Shown one piece after another: positions 10,900 to 19,868 of a stretch of DNA of 64,000 nt. Each line of letters starts with the position of its first letter. Positions within the stretch are counted from its first letter, which is position 1. The notes beneath the pieces are model-generated. The model saw nothing but the letters and a program-made list of their open reading frames with translations. It did no database searches and was not told the DNA's origin. The position numbers and the translations under genes were made by a program. The stretch lies in NCBI RefSeq assembly GCF_000012825.1, contig NC_009614.1:2728001-2792000 (forward strand), in the 5' to 3' direction. This stretch comes from Phocaeicola vulgatus ATCC 8482. GTDB lineage: Bacteria; Bacteroidota; Bacteroidia; Bacteroidales; Bacteroidaceae.

Positions 10900-12219
10900 T
10901 TATAGCCTACGCCTGCGCTTCTTCTTTTTCTTGCGTCCATAGCGGAAAGCCGGATCAATGTACTCGTGTGTATGGTCATCTTCCATAAGTACGGAGAAAA
11001 TGTCAACGGCACCGAGTGCGGATGTGTCAATCAGACTTTCGGAAGTTTCCGGCTGCCGGTGGTATTGTTGTTCCTGCCGTTCTTCAGTCTCTTTTCTTTC
11101 CTCCCGTTCCGTATCTCTGTCTTGCCGGGATACTTCCTGTCCGGTTGGTGGTATCAACCTCTCACGGTCTGCCTCCGGATTATTGAACAGTTCGTTGAAC
11201 ACATTGGCAGAAAAGGGTTTTCCCAAACGCGAGCCGTTGAACACTGTCCGACTGGTATGGTCTATGAAAGTGATGCCGTACAGGCGTCCTTCGGGATTGA
11301 TACGGTAAACCACTTCTATATCCGCCTCTTTCAGCCTGCGGGCAAAATCTTCTTTCGTGCCGATGTCCTGCATGGCTTTGGTGATTTCCTGCCTTGTCCT
11401 TTCTGGGAGGTTGTCCTTTTTCACCTTTTCAGCGGAAGCGGCAAACTTCTTTTGCAGTGCTTCATAACCGAATACCTTGCCGAACTTACTGGATTTGAAA
11501 GGTGTTCCCACCTGCTGTCCGTTATCATCCAAAGCTCCGTACATGATACCGTGGTATTCCTTTCCGTCCACACTTCCCCTTACCTCGTAAACAGTGATGT
11601 TATACAAATTCAGAAGGGTGTTGTATTCGCCAAGTGAATGACAGTTGTAACATTCCAGCAAGGTACGGGCGGTATGCTTTGCTTGCGCTTTCACGTCACC
11701 TTTCGGATAATCCACTTTTTGCAAGGCCAACAGTTCCCGCTCACCGTGTTCTCCGAGTGTGGGATGAAGCCCGTACTTCACTTCCATTTCACGACAGATG
11801 TTCTGTGCCCGGACGGCTTCCCGGTTGTGGTCTATCTTTTCTCCTTTCTCGTTGATGCGTACCGAAACGATGTGCACGTGTTTGCGGTCGATGTCTTCGT
11901 GCAGCCAAACTATATAGGGCTGGTTCCCGTAACCGAACTTTTCCATAAACTCCTGCGCCAGTATGGTCATCTGCTCTTCCGAAAGAATGTCCTTCGGGGA
12001 GGGATTCAATGAGATATGGATAACCGGTTTTCTGACGTGTGAATTGAGTGCAATGTAAGGTTCGAAAGCCTGCACGCAGTTTTCAATTGGAACATTCCCC
12101 GAAGTGTCAGCCGCAATTTTCGGATGTCACAATACCTTTGCCGTACCGTCATCCACCTTTATCTTATTGTAGGCAATCACTCCATAGAATGAACTGCCTG
12201 ATGTAATATTCGGCACCAT
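10900..12219 (-). CDS. mobB: Relaxase MobB, with one in-frame TGA codon
   Basis: Relaxase/mobilization nuclease family protein that would nick oriT and pilot the strand. Translated from ATG at 12219 (MVPNITSGSSFYGVIAYN) with TGA at 12127-12129 (codon 31) read as an amino acid, it gives 439 residues. Visible motifs are the N-terminal segment with conserved Asn, the HISLNPSPKD strand and the two-His metal site in WLHEDIDRKHVHIVSVRIN (histidines at HVH). The C-terminus is highly charged with a run of basic residues. Starting at the first ATG after the TGA would delete the N-terminal catalytic region. The gene starts four bases after the mobA stop and ends in TAA. Confidence 0.87.
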
Positions 12220-12223
12220 AATA

Positions 12224-12658
12224 TTATTCCTTTTTAGTGAGATATTCCTTATCGAACCGCTTTGTCAGTTCGATAATCTGTTTGCAGAGTTCCTCCAGTT
12301 TGCGGGTTTCTTCAGCAAGTTTATAAAGAAACGCAAGCGATTTCTTTTCCCCGTAAATGGTATGGATGGTCTTTACACATTGGTTGTAGTTGTTTCCTAT
12401 CCTTCGGAACTGTTGATAGAAAGCAGTTAATTGGGCATAATACTCCTGCGCTTCCTTATCAATCTTCACTACCTTGAACTCTCAACCGAAGATGCGAGCA
12501 AAGATAAATTCAGCTTTGTTCTTCATGCCGGATTGTTCGAACATGGAGATAAACTTTTCGTCTTCCTCGTCATTTAGACAGAGGTAATAACGGTGCGTGC
12601 GTGGATCGGCCAGCACCTTGCGCCCTGCGGCGCCACGGATTCTTGTTTCATCTTTCAT
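12224..12658 (-). CDS. mobA: Mobilization accessory protein MobA, with one in-frame TGA codon
   Basis: MobA-type auxiliary protein of Bacteroides conjugative elements (144 residues with readthrough), thought to bind oriT and help the relaxase. The N-terminal half looks like a ribbon-helix-helix segment (YYLCLNDEEDEKFISMFEQSG, KAEFIFARIFG). TGA at 12482-12484 (codon 59) sits between ARIFG and EFKVVKID, and homologs run through this point without a gap. The C-terminal part is helical (NYNQCVKTIHTIYGEKKSLAFLYKL), as in the family. First gene of the leftward mobABC operon. Stop is TAA. Confidence 0.82.
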
Positions 12659-12700
12659 AACATGAATAATTTAGGAAGTTCGACTTGGAAGAACTGACAT

Positions 12701-12852
12701 CCCCGAAAGCACTTTCGGGGCGAGACTTTCAGCGGGTGGAAATATTTTCAACCGCTGAAAGTACACCTCGCTATATGCTGACGCATATTAAAATCCGGCT
12801 GGGCCGGATTAAAGGTCTGAAGGGTTTGTTTTACGTTCTCTCTTCGAGAACG
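12701..12852. other. Cluster of five inverted repeats, candidate oriT / mob leader
   Basis: Five hairpins lie just upstream of mobA: CCCCGAAAG-ca-CTTTCGGGG (12701-12720), ACTTTCAGCGG with its complement 16 bases later (12725-12762), ATATGC-tgac-GCATAT (12773-12788), AATCCGGC-tgg-GCCGGATT (12792-12810) and CGTTCTC-tcttc-GAGAACG (12834-12852). In CTnDOT-like elements the nick site lies close to the mob genes, so this is the best oriT candidate. The hairpins could also regulate mob transcription. None folds as a tRNA. Confidence 0.5.
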
Positions 12853-12995
12853 GGCTGCGCTCTCCCGGCGACAAAGGTAGATAGTTTTTTCGTTATGGTC
12901 ATTATCAGGCATCACGCCAACAGCCGCCAACAAATGACTTTGAAACCACAGGTACATTACGGATGCTCTTTTTGAGGTTTATTTGCAGTCGGATA

Positions 12996-13330
12996 GTTAT
13001 TTAGCTACTTATCCGGACAGATAAAAAGATGGTTATCAGGATAACTATGCGGACGGTTTTCTATCTGAATGGCTTTTTGTCTGAATAGCCATTTGATTAA
13101 GTAAGTTTTCAGATAAGCGTTCATAAGGCTATCTATCCGCTTATACAGCCATACATATATAAAGATGTATAGACAAGAATGTGAATATTCGGATAAATGG
13201 ACAGGTAAATAGATTATTAGCTAAATACTTAGATAAACAACCGGATAGCTATGTGGCTACATAGCTATGTAAGTATGTAGCTAAATAGACAAATAGCTTC
13301 ATAGCTAAGTAGCTATATAGCTAAACTGAT
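12996..13330. repeat. AGCTA-type iterons upstream of traA
   Basis: Many copies of TAGCTA or close variants (TTAGCTA, ATAGCTA, GTAGCTA) together with GGATA/TATCC words fill about 330 bases before the ParA-like traA. They are densest at 13245-13327, where units such as ATAGCTATGTGGCTACATAG follow each other. A role as a ParA/ParB centromere or as an operator for the tra promoter is plausible; no protein-coding ORF is present. Confidence 0.55.
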
Positions 13331-13406
13331 AATGAAATGAATGAACGGATAGGTGTCTATCCGCTAAACTATCAATAAATCAAATTATTCACTTAAATTA
13401 GGAACA

Positions 13407-14177
13407 ATGGAAAAGAGAATGAAAACATTATTCGTTTCGTTCGCTACCCAGAAAGGTGGCGTGGGTAAATCAACATTCACCATTTATGCGGCATCGTGAC
13501 TGCATTATGTGAAAGGACTGAATGTAGCTGTGGTGGATTGTGACTATCCGCAGCACTCAATCATCAAACAGAAAAAGCGGGATATGGAAGTGGTGAAGAC
13601 CACACCCGTTTATCAGAACCTCTTGGTGGAGCAGACCGGGCGGTTGAAGAAAAAGGCTTATCCGGTCATTGGAAGTACCCCGCCGGATTGTATGACTGAC
13701 TGAAGGAGATTTGAAGGGAAATCGGACATACATTATGACATGGTACTGTTCGACCTGCCCGGAACTATGGGTAGCGACGGGGTTATCGCTGCAATTAGTG
13801 CGCTCGATTATCTGTTCGTGCCGATAAAGGCAGACCGTCTTGTGCTGGAAAGCACGCTGAACTTTGCCACCACCATTAATGACCGGCTGATAAAGACCGG
13901 CGTGTCCGCACTGAAAGGTCTTCATCTATTCTGGAACATGGTTGACCGCAGGGAACGCACGACATTGTATGATGTGTATCAGCAAGGTTTTTCCCTGTTA
14001 GGGCTGGATTGTCTCAAAACACGTATTCCCGTGCGCAGTAACTTTACCAAGGACTTGTCCGCTATGGGCGGCCCCGTTTACCGGAGTACGCTGTTCTCTC
14101 CCGATGCGGCATTCACCAAAGAGTGCGGCTTCGATACGTTTATGGATGAAATCATATCTGTACTTAAAACCGAATAG
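13407..14177 (+). CDS. traA: ParA-family ATPase TraA, with two in-frame TGA codons
   Basis: First gene of the transfer operon, a ParA/MinD-type ATPase. The deviant Walker A is TQKGGVGKST near residue 13, the switch is VDCDYPQHS, and the later motif is LFDLPGTMGS. TGA codons stand at 13497-13499 (codon 31, AAS-TGA-LHY) and 13701-13703 (codon 99, DCMTD-TGA-RRFEGK). The reading frame and family alignment continue on both sides, giving 256 residues. A conventional reading would leave only fragments lacking either the P-loop or the rest. Stop TAG. Two bases separate it from the DUF3408 gene, and the AGCTA repeats lie upstream. Confidence 0.85.
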
Positions 14178-14179
14178 TC

Positions 14180-14674
14180 ATGGCAAAGAAAACAAGCGGA
14201 CAAAATCCGGTGGATGAAGCGTACCTGCGCAGCCTGATGGCAGGGGTTCCTTCGGAGCCTCCTTTATCATCTGTACCTTCAACCGGCGGAGGTAATGGCG
14301 AAAATAGAGAAACCGCTTTATCCGATGAGAAAGGAAAAGCGGATGGCACTGCAAATGAAACAGTCAGGGATGTTTCCGATGCAGGTGGTGCCGACCGTTC
14401 GGAAGTGGTTACGGAAAAAACGTCACCGAAAACGATTCGCACGGCTCTGGCTGACTTTATACGCAGATTCCTCACCCCTTATAAATGTGAAGGCAGACAG
14501 GGGGTATATATAGACAAGGAACTGCACCAGAAAATATCAGTCATCGTGGGCATTGCCGGAAAACGGCAGTTGACGGTAGGAAACTACATAGACAATGTAT
14601 TGAAGGAGCATTTCGAGAAACATGCGGATGAGGTGAAGACCTATTTACAAAAGAGTTATAACAAAATATTTTAG
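14180..14674 (+). CDS. DUF3408 conjugation protein (TraB-type)
   Basis: Protein of 164 residues. The first half is low-complexity, rich in Ser, Gly and Glu. The C-terminal 75 residues (GVYIDKELHQKISVIVGIAGKRQL, then VGNYIDNVLKEHFEKH) match the DUF3408 domain, which looks like a ribbon-helix-helix DNA-binding fold. It commonly follows the ParA-like gene in Bacteroides conjugative elements. No internal TGA; stop TAG. Start by close coupling to traA. Confidence 0.75.
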   Translation: MAKKTSGQNPVDEAYLRSLMAGVPSEPPLSSVPSTGGGNGENRETALSDEKGKADGTANETVRDVSDAGGADRSEVVTEKTSPKTIRTALADFIRRFLTPYKCEGRQGVYIDKELHQKISVIVGIAGKRQLTVGNYIDNVLKEHFEKHADEVKTYLQKSYNKIF

Positions 14675-14677
14675 GGT

Positions 14678-15610
14678 ATGAATATACAATCAGGTTACTA
14701 TGAAGCCGGAATCGCTCTGTTCTGGCTATTGTTCGCCTATCTGTTCATGGATAAGTTCCTGTTCAAGGGACAGCTTGGCGAAATATGTTTCGGAAAGGCA
14801 CGCCGCCGCATGGCAAAAGCTCTGCGGGGCGTTGCCGGATGGTTCGATCCGGTGAAAGAGGAACAGAAAAAAGGGCGCAGGCGCTCGAAAGGGAAAGCGG
14901 AAAAGAAAGACGTTCTGGTAGCGCCGGAGTCTGAAAAGAGGAATGTCACGACCGCAAAAACGGAAATGAAGGATGACGAAAAGGTAGAAGCTAAGAAAAA
15001 AGCAGAAGGCAAAAATATGGAAAAACCTCCCCAAAAACGCTCTGAAACGGACAGTCTTGTCGTTACAAAAAGCTACGGGATACGTCAACGGCCGCCAATA
15101 AACGTCACCGGTTCCGGAACTATTGCAGGTAAAGAAAATGCCTCTACTTTTGCTGGCAGAAACGAAGATACAGCGCCACAAAAGGTAGCACAAGTGCCGC
15201 CGGAGCGCATTCCGGAACTGTTCCGGGACAAGCGCGTGGAAGAGTGGAGGGCTTCTTCGGATGAGAGTTCCGGCAAGCCGGATGGCGATAGCGGACAGGG
15301 AGGAAACGGTGACGAAGTGGATACAGATGAGTTGAACGAGGAACTGGATGATTTGAACTGTATCCGCGAAGAGTATTCGGGCGAGGCAACCGGCATAGGG
15401 CCGGAAGAGATTGACCTGATTATCGACCTCTGCAACGGCAAGGATATTCCGACAGACAAACGATTGTCCCTTTTAAGGGCGATCCACCATATCAAAGATA
15501 CGCAGATTGAACGCTCGATACTGGAAAGTATCAATGGCAGCGACAGCCGTATCAGCAAATTTCTGGATGAAGCCGAGCAAATGGGCGGGGCTGCTCCGGA
15601 CAGAGATTAA
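14678..15610 (+). CDS. DUF4122 conjugation protein
   Basis: Protein of 310 residues with one N-terminal membrane segment (ALFWLLFAYLFMDKFLF), a strongly charged middle and a conserved acidic C-terminal domain (ELNEELDDLNCIREEYSGEATG, LLRAIHHIKDT, ISKFLDEAEQM). This is the DUF4122 family found between traB and traE genes of Bacteroides elements; role unknown. The Trp codons it uses are TGG, and it ends in TAA, with no internal TGA. The short UGA-containing peptides begin 22 bases downstream. Confidence 0.72.
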   Translation: MNIQSGYYEAGIALFWLLFAYLFMDKFLFKGQLGEICFGKARRRMAKALRGVAGWFDPVKEEQKKGRRRSKGKAEKKDVLVAPESEKRNVTTAKTEMKDDEKVEAKKKAEGKNMEKPPQKRSETDSLVVTKSYGIRQRPPINVTGSGTIAGKENASTFAGRNEDTAPQKVAQVPPERIPELFRDKRVEEWRASSDESSGKPDGDSGQGGNGDEVDTDELNEELDDLNCIREEYSGEATGIGPEEIDLIIDLCNGKDIPTDKRLSLLRAIHHIKDTQIERSILESINGSDSRISKFLDEAEQMGGAAPDRD

Positions 15611-15632
15611 CCAATTAAAAAAGGAGGTAACA

Positions 15633-15680
15633 ATGACAAGAGGTTATTTTGATACGGGTTGACAGCCCGTATCACCTTAA
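15633..15680 (+). CDS. Short peptide P1, YFDTG-UGA-QPVSP
   Basis: Preceded by an unusually strong Shine-Dalgarno AAGGAGG. Encodes MTRGYFDTG, then TGA at 15660-15662, then QPVSP and TAA. The TGA lies in the loop of a perfect 8-bp hairpin, GATACGGG/CCCGTATC (15650-15672). It shares the Y-aromatic-D-[ST]-G-TGA pattern with four other short ORFs in the next 1.4 kb. Read as Trp it gives a 15-residue peptide. Whether it is a leader peptide or a modified product is unknown. Confidence 0.6.
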
Positions 15681-15728
15681 AGAGAGAAATTCGCTATGGT
15701 ATTAATGACTGAATAAACCAACAAAACC

Positions 15729-15761
15729 ATGTATATGACTTATTTCGATTCGGGTTGATAA
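15729..15761 (+). CDS. Short peptide P2, YFDSG-UGA
   Basis: MYMTYFDSG followed by TGA at 15756-15758 and immediately by TAA. It shares the YFDSG core with the other peptides but has no extension after the TGA codon. No strong ribosome binding site is visible. Just downstream lies a small hairpin (GTTCCC...GGGAAC, 15768-15787). Confidence 0.5.
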
Positions 15762-15838
15762 ATGGATGTTCCCGCCTGGTAAGGGAACACTCCAATCAAG
15801 AAGAGACAATACCTTTGGTAACTTACTTATAAAACAGA

Positions 15839-15973
15839 ATGGCTATGACAAAAGGCTATTACGATTCGGGATGACAGACCGCCTGCGGCATTCACCCGGT
15901 AAGGCAACAAGAACTATTCACCATTAAATTTTATCCGTATGAATATAGGACTGGTAGATGTGGACGGACATAA
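15839..15973 (+). CDS. Short peptide P3, YYDSG-UGA-QTACG
   Basis: MAMTKGYYDSG (ATG at 15839, or 15845 for the inner Met), TGA at 15872-15874, then QTACGIHPV and further codons. With readthrough, translation would run to TAA at 15971-15973, out of frame across the start of the radical SAM gene at 15939, so readthrough could affect its initiation. The residues after the TGA resemble those of P1 (QPVS) and P4 (FTSC). Without readthrough it is an 11-residue peptide. Confidence 0.5.
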
Positions 15974-16844
15974 CTTCCCCAATTTTGCGCTGATGCGCCT
16001 TTCAGCTTATTACAAGGCAAAAGGGCATCGGGTGGAATGGGCAGAACCGACGGGACGGTATGATAAGGTGCTGGCAAGCAAAGTGTTCACTTTTAGTTCT
16101 GACTATGATTACAATCTGCTGGATGCGAAGGAAATCATAAAGGGCGGAACGGGATATGATATTGCCGGCAGGCTTCCCGAAGCTGTGGAAAACAGCCGGA
16201 TGATGGATTATTCCATTTACCCCCAATATCCTTTTTCCCTTCAGTTCTTTTCAAGGGGCTGCATCCGTAAATGCCCCTTCTGTCTCGTCCGTGGGAAGGA
16301 AGGATACATTCAGGCCGTGGAGCCGGTGGAGCTGAACCCGAAAGGGAAATGGATTGAGGTGCTGGATAACAATTTCTTTGCCAATCCGCAGTGAAGATCG
16401 GCGGTAGATTATTTGATGAAGGCCCGGCAACCCGTTAAACTGCACGGTGTGGATGTGAGGATTATGAATGAGGAACAGGCCTGGCATCTAAACCGGATGA
16501 AGATGAAGCAGAACATCCATATTGCGTGGGATTTGCCCCGGCTGGATCTGACCGACCGCCTGAAAGAGATGGTCAGGCATGTGAAACCTTACAAGATAAC
16601 CTGCTACGTGCTGATAGGATTCAATTCGACCGTTGAGCAGGATTTGTTCAGGTTGAACGTACTGAGGGAACTGGGGATTACTCCCTTTGTTATCCCTTTC
16701 CGGGATTATGCAAACAAGCGGACGCCTACGCAATACGAGCGTGACCTTGCCCGATGGGCGAACCGGATGTGGCTATTCAAGTCTACCTCCTTTGAAGACT
16801 ATACACCCCGCAAGGGTTTCAAGTGCGGGGAATATCTGAAATAA
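15939..16844 (+). CDS. Radical SAM protein with cobalamin-binding-like N-terminus, one in-frame TGA codon
   Basis: Protein of 301 residues when TGA at 16392-16394 (codon 152) is read. The N-terminal region (GLVDVDGHNFPNFALMRLSAYYKAKGH) resembles small radical SAM proteins carried by phages and conjugative elements. The cluster-binding motif is GCIRKCPFC (CxxxCxxC), close to residue 108-115. The TGA lies in NNFFANPQ-TGA-RSAVDYLMKA, where I expect Trp from the family pattern (NPxW). Both halves are needed for the barrel. Substrate unknown. Its position between short peptides of conserved sequence invites a peptide-modifying role, but the family is also seen without such peptides. Stop TAA. Confidence 0.75.
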
Positions 16845-16873
16845 CCTGATAAAGACAAGACACAATAGAGACA

Positions 16874-17029
16874 ATGAGAACAAACGGTTATTACGATTCG
16901 GGATGATTCACATCCTGCTTTCAAGAGAGAATTAACAAGAATGTTTCACCACCAAATCAAGTGACAATGCAAATAGCATATTATGACTCCGGCTGATTTC
17001 CGGCCGGAACTTACCCCCTGAATCAGTAA
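16874..17029 (+). CDS. Tandem short peptides P4 and P5, both YYDSG-UGA
   Basis: P4 starts at 16874 (MRTNGYYDSG, TGA at 16904-16906, then FTSCFQERIN). P5 starts at 16967 in the same frame (MQIAYYDSG, TGA at 16994-16996, then FPAGTYPLNQ) and ends with TAA at 17027-17029. Reading both TGA codons gives one 51-residue product holding two YYDSG motifs. Each TGA is followed by local complementarity (GGATG/CATCC at P4; CCGGC/GCCGG at P5). The terminal TAA is only 10 bases from the stem of the terminator ahead of traE, the spacing expected of an attenuation leader. Confidence 0.58.
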
Positions 17030-17038
17030 ACCATAAAC

Positions 17039-17089
17039 GGCCACGGCTGCCTTATGGGGATAGTGAAAGGGGGCAGTCCGTGGCTTTTT
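17039..17089 (+). terminator. Rho-independent terminator / attenuator upstream of traE
   Basis: GGCCACGGCTGCC (17039-17051) pairs with GGCAGTCCGTGGC (17072-17084) with one bulged T, followed by TTTTT (17085-17089). It lies within the transfer operon, 27 bases before the traE ATG. Read constitutively it would cut off traE to DUF3872, so conditional termination is likely. Confidence 0.78.
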
Positions 17090-17116
17090 AAATCATTTAA
17101 AAAATCACAGAAATAA

Positions 17117-17314
17117 ATGAAAAAGAAAAGATTGATTATGATGCTGGCCGCTGTTGCGGCGGCAAGTGCGGCAATGGCACAAGGAAACGGGCAGGCAGGT
17201 ATCACCGAAGCGACACAACTCGTGACCGGATATTTCGATCCCGGCACAAAACTGATTTATGCAATCGGTGCCGTAATCGGCCTCGTCGGTGGAATCAAGG
17301 TCTATCAGAAGTTC
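17117..17314 (+). CDS. traE: TraE (DUF4134), exon 1 upstream of group II intron
   Basis: Codons 1-66 of the small TraE protein of Bacteroides transfer systems, a VirB2-like candidate. A signal sequence (MLAAVAAASAAMAQG) is followed by a membrane segment (LIYAIGAVIGLVGGIKVYQKF). The family sequence continues SSGDPDTSKTA, which is found only after the intron, at 19744. Joining 17314 to 19744 restores a 99-residue protein in frame, the usual family length. Unspliced translation instead adds VRREVA and stops. Confidence 0.9.
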
Positions 17315-19743
17315 GTGCGACGTGAAGTTGCGTAAGTGATTGTGTAACATCAAGATTACACCTCCAGTTCCGTCTGGAGTAGCCTACGGACACGTGCATT
17401 GGGAGTAATCCTTTTGTACGGAGCTGTCCCGACAAGGTAGCCTTTCCAAAAGGAGAAGATTGAACCGTGAGGGGAAATCAACGGCTGATAACACCATTCA
17501 GCACGAGGAGCTTGGCTTAGCGGTATGGTCAACGAAAGTGAACTGTCCGATAAACATCGTAAGGTATAACGAGCCAAAGGCTGTTGACAGGCTCGGACCA
17601 AAAGGTAAGCAGTCGGCTGTCCTCTTGAACTTTGGGGGCACACGGACATTAGCACTGCCGGTGGAATAGACAGGACCTAACCCGCTTATTTATCACTTAT
17701 GTAAAACACGGTAAGCCCGTATCTCTCCAGTTCATCAGAGCTGGTAAGCAAGCCGCAAGGCAAGCCTACATGGGGTGTGGGTATAGGATAGCGGAAAAAG
17801 CGAATGCCTCCCTGTAATGGGGAGGATACGGATTGAGCCAATATCACGGGTTGGTAAAGGTAACATCATCCGACACGAAAGTGGGCAGACTTCCGCCTAT
17901 GGTGACACTTTACAAGATAGTTTACAGAACTTTTAAAGAAAGGAAAGCAAATGAACGCAAAGAAATTGGCGTGTGCGCCCGAAGACATAGACATTCACGA
18001 ACTCTGGTCGAAAATCGACTGGGACAAATGTGAGCGTTTTGTCCAAAAGCTGCAAGCACGTATTGTAAAGGCTCAAAGGGAAGGCAGAAATAACAAGGTG
18101 AAAGCCCTGCAATGGATGCTTACCCACTCGTTCTACGCCAAAGCATTGGCGGTAAAACGAGTTACGACTAACAAAGGAAAATCTACTTCCGGCGTTGACA
18201 AGATTACATGGTCTTCTCCATTGGCGAAAGCCAAAGCCATATTCACTCTGAAAAGACATGGCTACAAGCCACAACCTTTAAAACGTGTAAATATCAAAAA
18301 GAAGAACGGGAAATTACGCCCACTCGGAATACCAACGATGAAAGACCGTGCGATGCAGGCATTGTACCTAATGGCACTTGACCCGATAGCGGAAACCACT
18401 GGCGACAGCCATTCCTACGGATTCCGCAGACATCGCTGTACACATGATGCCATCGAGCAATGCTACATCGTTCTTTCTCGTTCGGTCGCTCCCGAATGGA
18501 TTCTTGAGGGGGACATCAAAGGATGCTTCGACCATATCAGCCATGCGTGGTTAATCAACAATATCCCTATGGATAAGGAGATACTACGCAAATGGCTCGA
18601 ATGCGGATATGTGTTCAATGGAGAACTCTTTCCTACGGAAGAGGGAACCCCACAAGGTGGCATAATATCCCCAACTCTTGCAAACATGGCACTTGACGGA
18701 CTGCAAGATTTGTTGGAAAAGAGTGTCAAGAAATATCAGGTGAACTACAAAAAGATAGTTCCTAAGATACATCTTGTACGATATGCAGATGATTTCATTG
18801 TAACGGCAAAGGATAAGGAAACGATAGAACAGGTTATACTTCCATTAGTACGTAAGTTCCTTGCGGAAAGAGGTCTGACACTATCAGAAGAAAAGACAAA
18901 AATCACACATATAAATGAGGGATTTGACTTTCTCGGTTTCAATATCCGAAAGTTCCGCAATAATACGCTGCTGACAACTCCATCCAAAGATGCGCAAAAG
19001 AGGTTTTGCGAAAAAATCCGCAAGACGATAGAAGCCAACAAGTGTGTAAAACAGAAGTCACTTATTATGATGCTGAATCCAATCATAAAAGGTTGGGGTA
19101 ATTATTATAAATATGGTACTTCTGCGAATGTATTCCACCGAATGGATTGGGAAATCTTCAAGAAAATATGGCAATGGGCAAGACGCAGACATCCGCAGAA
19201 ATGTAAAGGATGGGTAAAGGATAAGTATTTCAGAACACTAAATGGGCACTCGTGGAGATTTGCGGCAGATATGGGCAAGAAAGATAAGATTGATTATCTC
19301 GAACTGACCTATCTACCAACCATCCACCATGAGAAATTCGTCAAGGTTCGGCATTATGCCAATCCGTATGACCCATCAGATAAATCGTACTACGAATGGA
19401 GAGAAACCTACCGAATGAAGCAAACGCTGAAAGGCAGGCAATCTCTAATAAACATTTGGAAACGACAGAATAAAGTATGTCCTGTATGTGGAGAGCGTAT
19501 TGACAGGGAAAGACCTTGGAGTATCACTGAACAAATAGTCAGTGGACGAAAGGTAAGAACTCTTGTACATACCAGTTGTAAACGTAAAATGCAAAGTAGA
19601 TTATGAATATGAAAGTCGAAAATGAGATGGCTCTACCGATAACAAAGTCGGTAACGGTCATGTTGCTTGAGCCGTATGCGGGGAAACTCGCACGTACGGT
19701 TCTTAGAGGGGAAAGCTCCCGTAAGGGGGCTGACCTACTCGAC
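17315..19743 (+). mobile_element. Group II intron 1, inserted in traE
   Basis: The intron starts with GTGCGAC (the GUGYG 5' rule) directly after the traE codon for Phe66. It ends with CTACTCGAC before AGTTCGGGCGAC, which resumes traE. Domain V is recognisable at 19670-19704 (GAGCCGTATG ... CGTACGGTTC) and domain VI follows (AGCTCCC-gtaa-GGGGGCT). The 5' ribozyme part precedes a reverse transcriptase ORF. Splicing exactly restores traE, so the intron is likely active. Confidence 0.93.
17951..19606 (+). CDS. ltrA: Group II intron 1 reverse transcriptase/maturase with HNH domain
   Basis: Intron-encoded protein of 551 residues. Reverse transcriptase blocks are clear: RPLGIPTMKDRAMQALY, GDIKGCFDHISH, EEGTPQGGIISP and the catalytic LVRYADDF. 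The maturase domain X follows (LNPIIKGWGNYYKYG), and then a zinc-binding HNH endonuclease (VCPVCGERIDRERPW ... LVHTSCKRK). It would splice and mobilise its intron. Its stop codon is TGA (19604-19606), unlike the recoded transfer genes around it, so the intron was written in the standard code and arrived separately. Confidence 0.93.
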   Translation: MNAKKLACAPEDIDIHELWSKIDWDKCERFVQKLQARIVKAQREGRNNKVKALQWMLTHSFYAKALAVKRVTTNKGKSTSGVDKITWSSPLAKAKAIFTLKRHGYKPQPLKRVNIKKKNGKLRPLGIPTMKDRAMQALYLMALDPIAETTGDSHSYGFRRHRCTHDAIEQCYIVLSRSVAPEWILEGDIKGCFDHISHAWLINNIPMDKEILRKWLECGYVFNGELFPTEEGTPQGGIISPTLANMALDGLQDLLEKSVKKYQVNYKKIVPKIHLVRYADDFIVTAKDKETIEQVILPLVRKFLAERGLTLSEEKTKITHINEGFDFLGFNIRKFRNNTLLTTPSKDAQKRFCEKIRKTIEANKCVKQKSLIMMLNPIIKGWGNYYKYGTSANVFHRMDWEIFKKIWQWARRRHPQKCKGWVKDKYFRTLNGHSWRFAADMGKKDKIDYLELTYLPTIHHEKFVKVRHYANPYDPSDKSYYEWRETYRMKQTLKGRQSLINIWKRQNKVCPVCGERIDRERPWSITEQIVSGRKVRTLVHTSCKRKMQSRL

Positions 19744-19845
19744 AGTTCGGGCGACCCCGACACGAGTAAAACTGCCAGTTCGTGGTTCGGAGCCTGTATC
19801 TTTCTGATAGTCGCCGCCACCATTCTGAGGTCGTTCTTCCTCTAA
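19744..19845 (+). CDS. traE: TraE (DUF4134), exon 2
   Basis: Codons 67-99 and stop (TAA) of traE: SSGDPDTSKTASSWFGACIF followed by a second membrane segment (LIVAATILRSFF). No own start codon or ribosome binding site; it is expressed only after splicing to exon 1. Confidence 0.88.
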   Translation, partial: SSGDPDTSKTASSWFGACIFLIVAATILRSFFL

Positions 19846-19868
19846 AAACATAAAAAAGACAATAACTT

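Noticed and set aside
12690..12890. Suppressor tRNA hidden in the hairpin cluster near mobA
   Set aside because: The stems are independent inverted repeats; no 7-base anticodon loop with TCA and no T-arm in the right order.
13000..13330. CRISPR array
   Set aside because: The AGCTA repeats are too short and irregular, with no constant spacer length and no cas genes.
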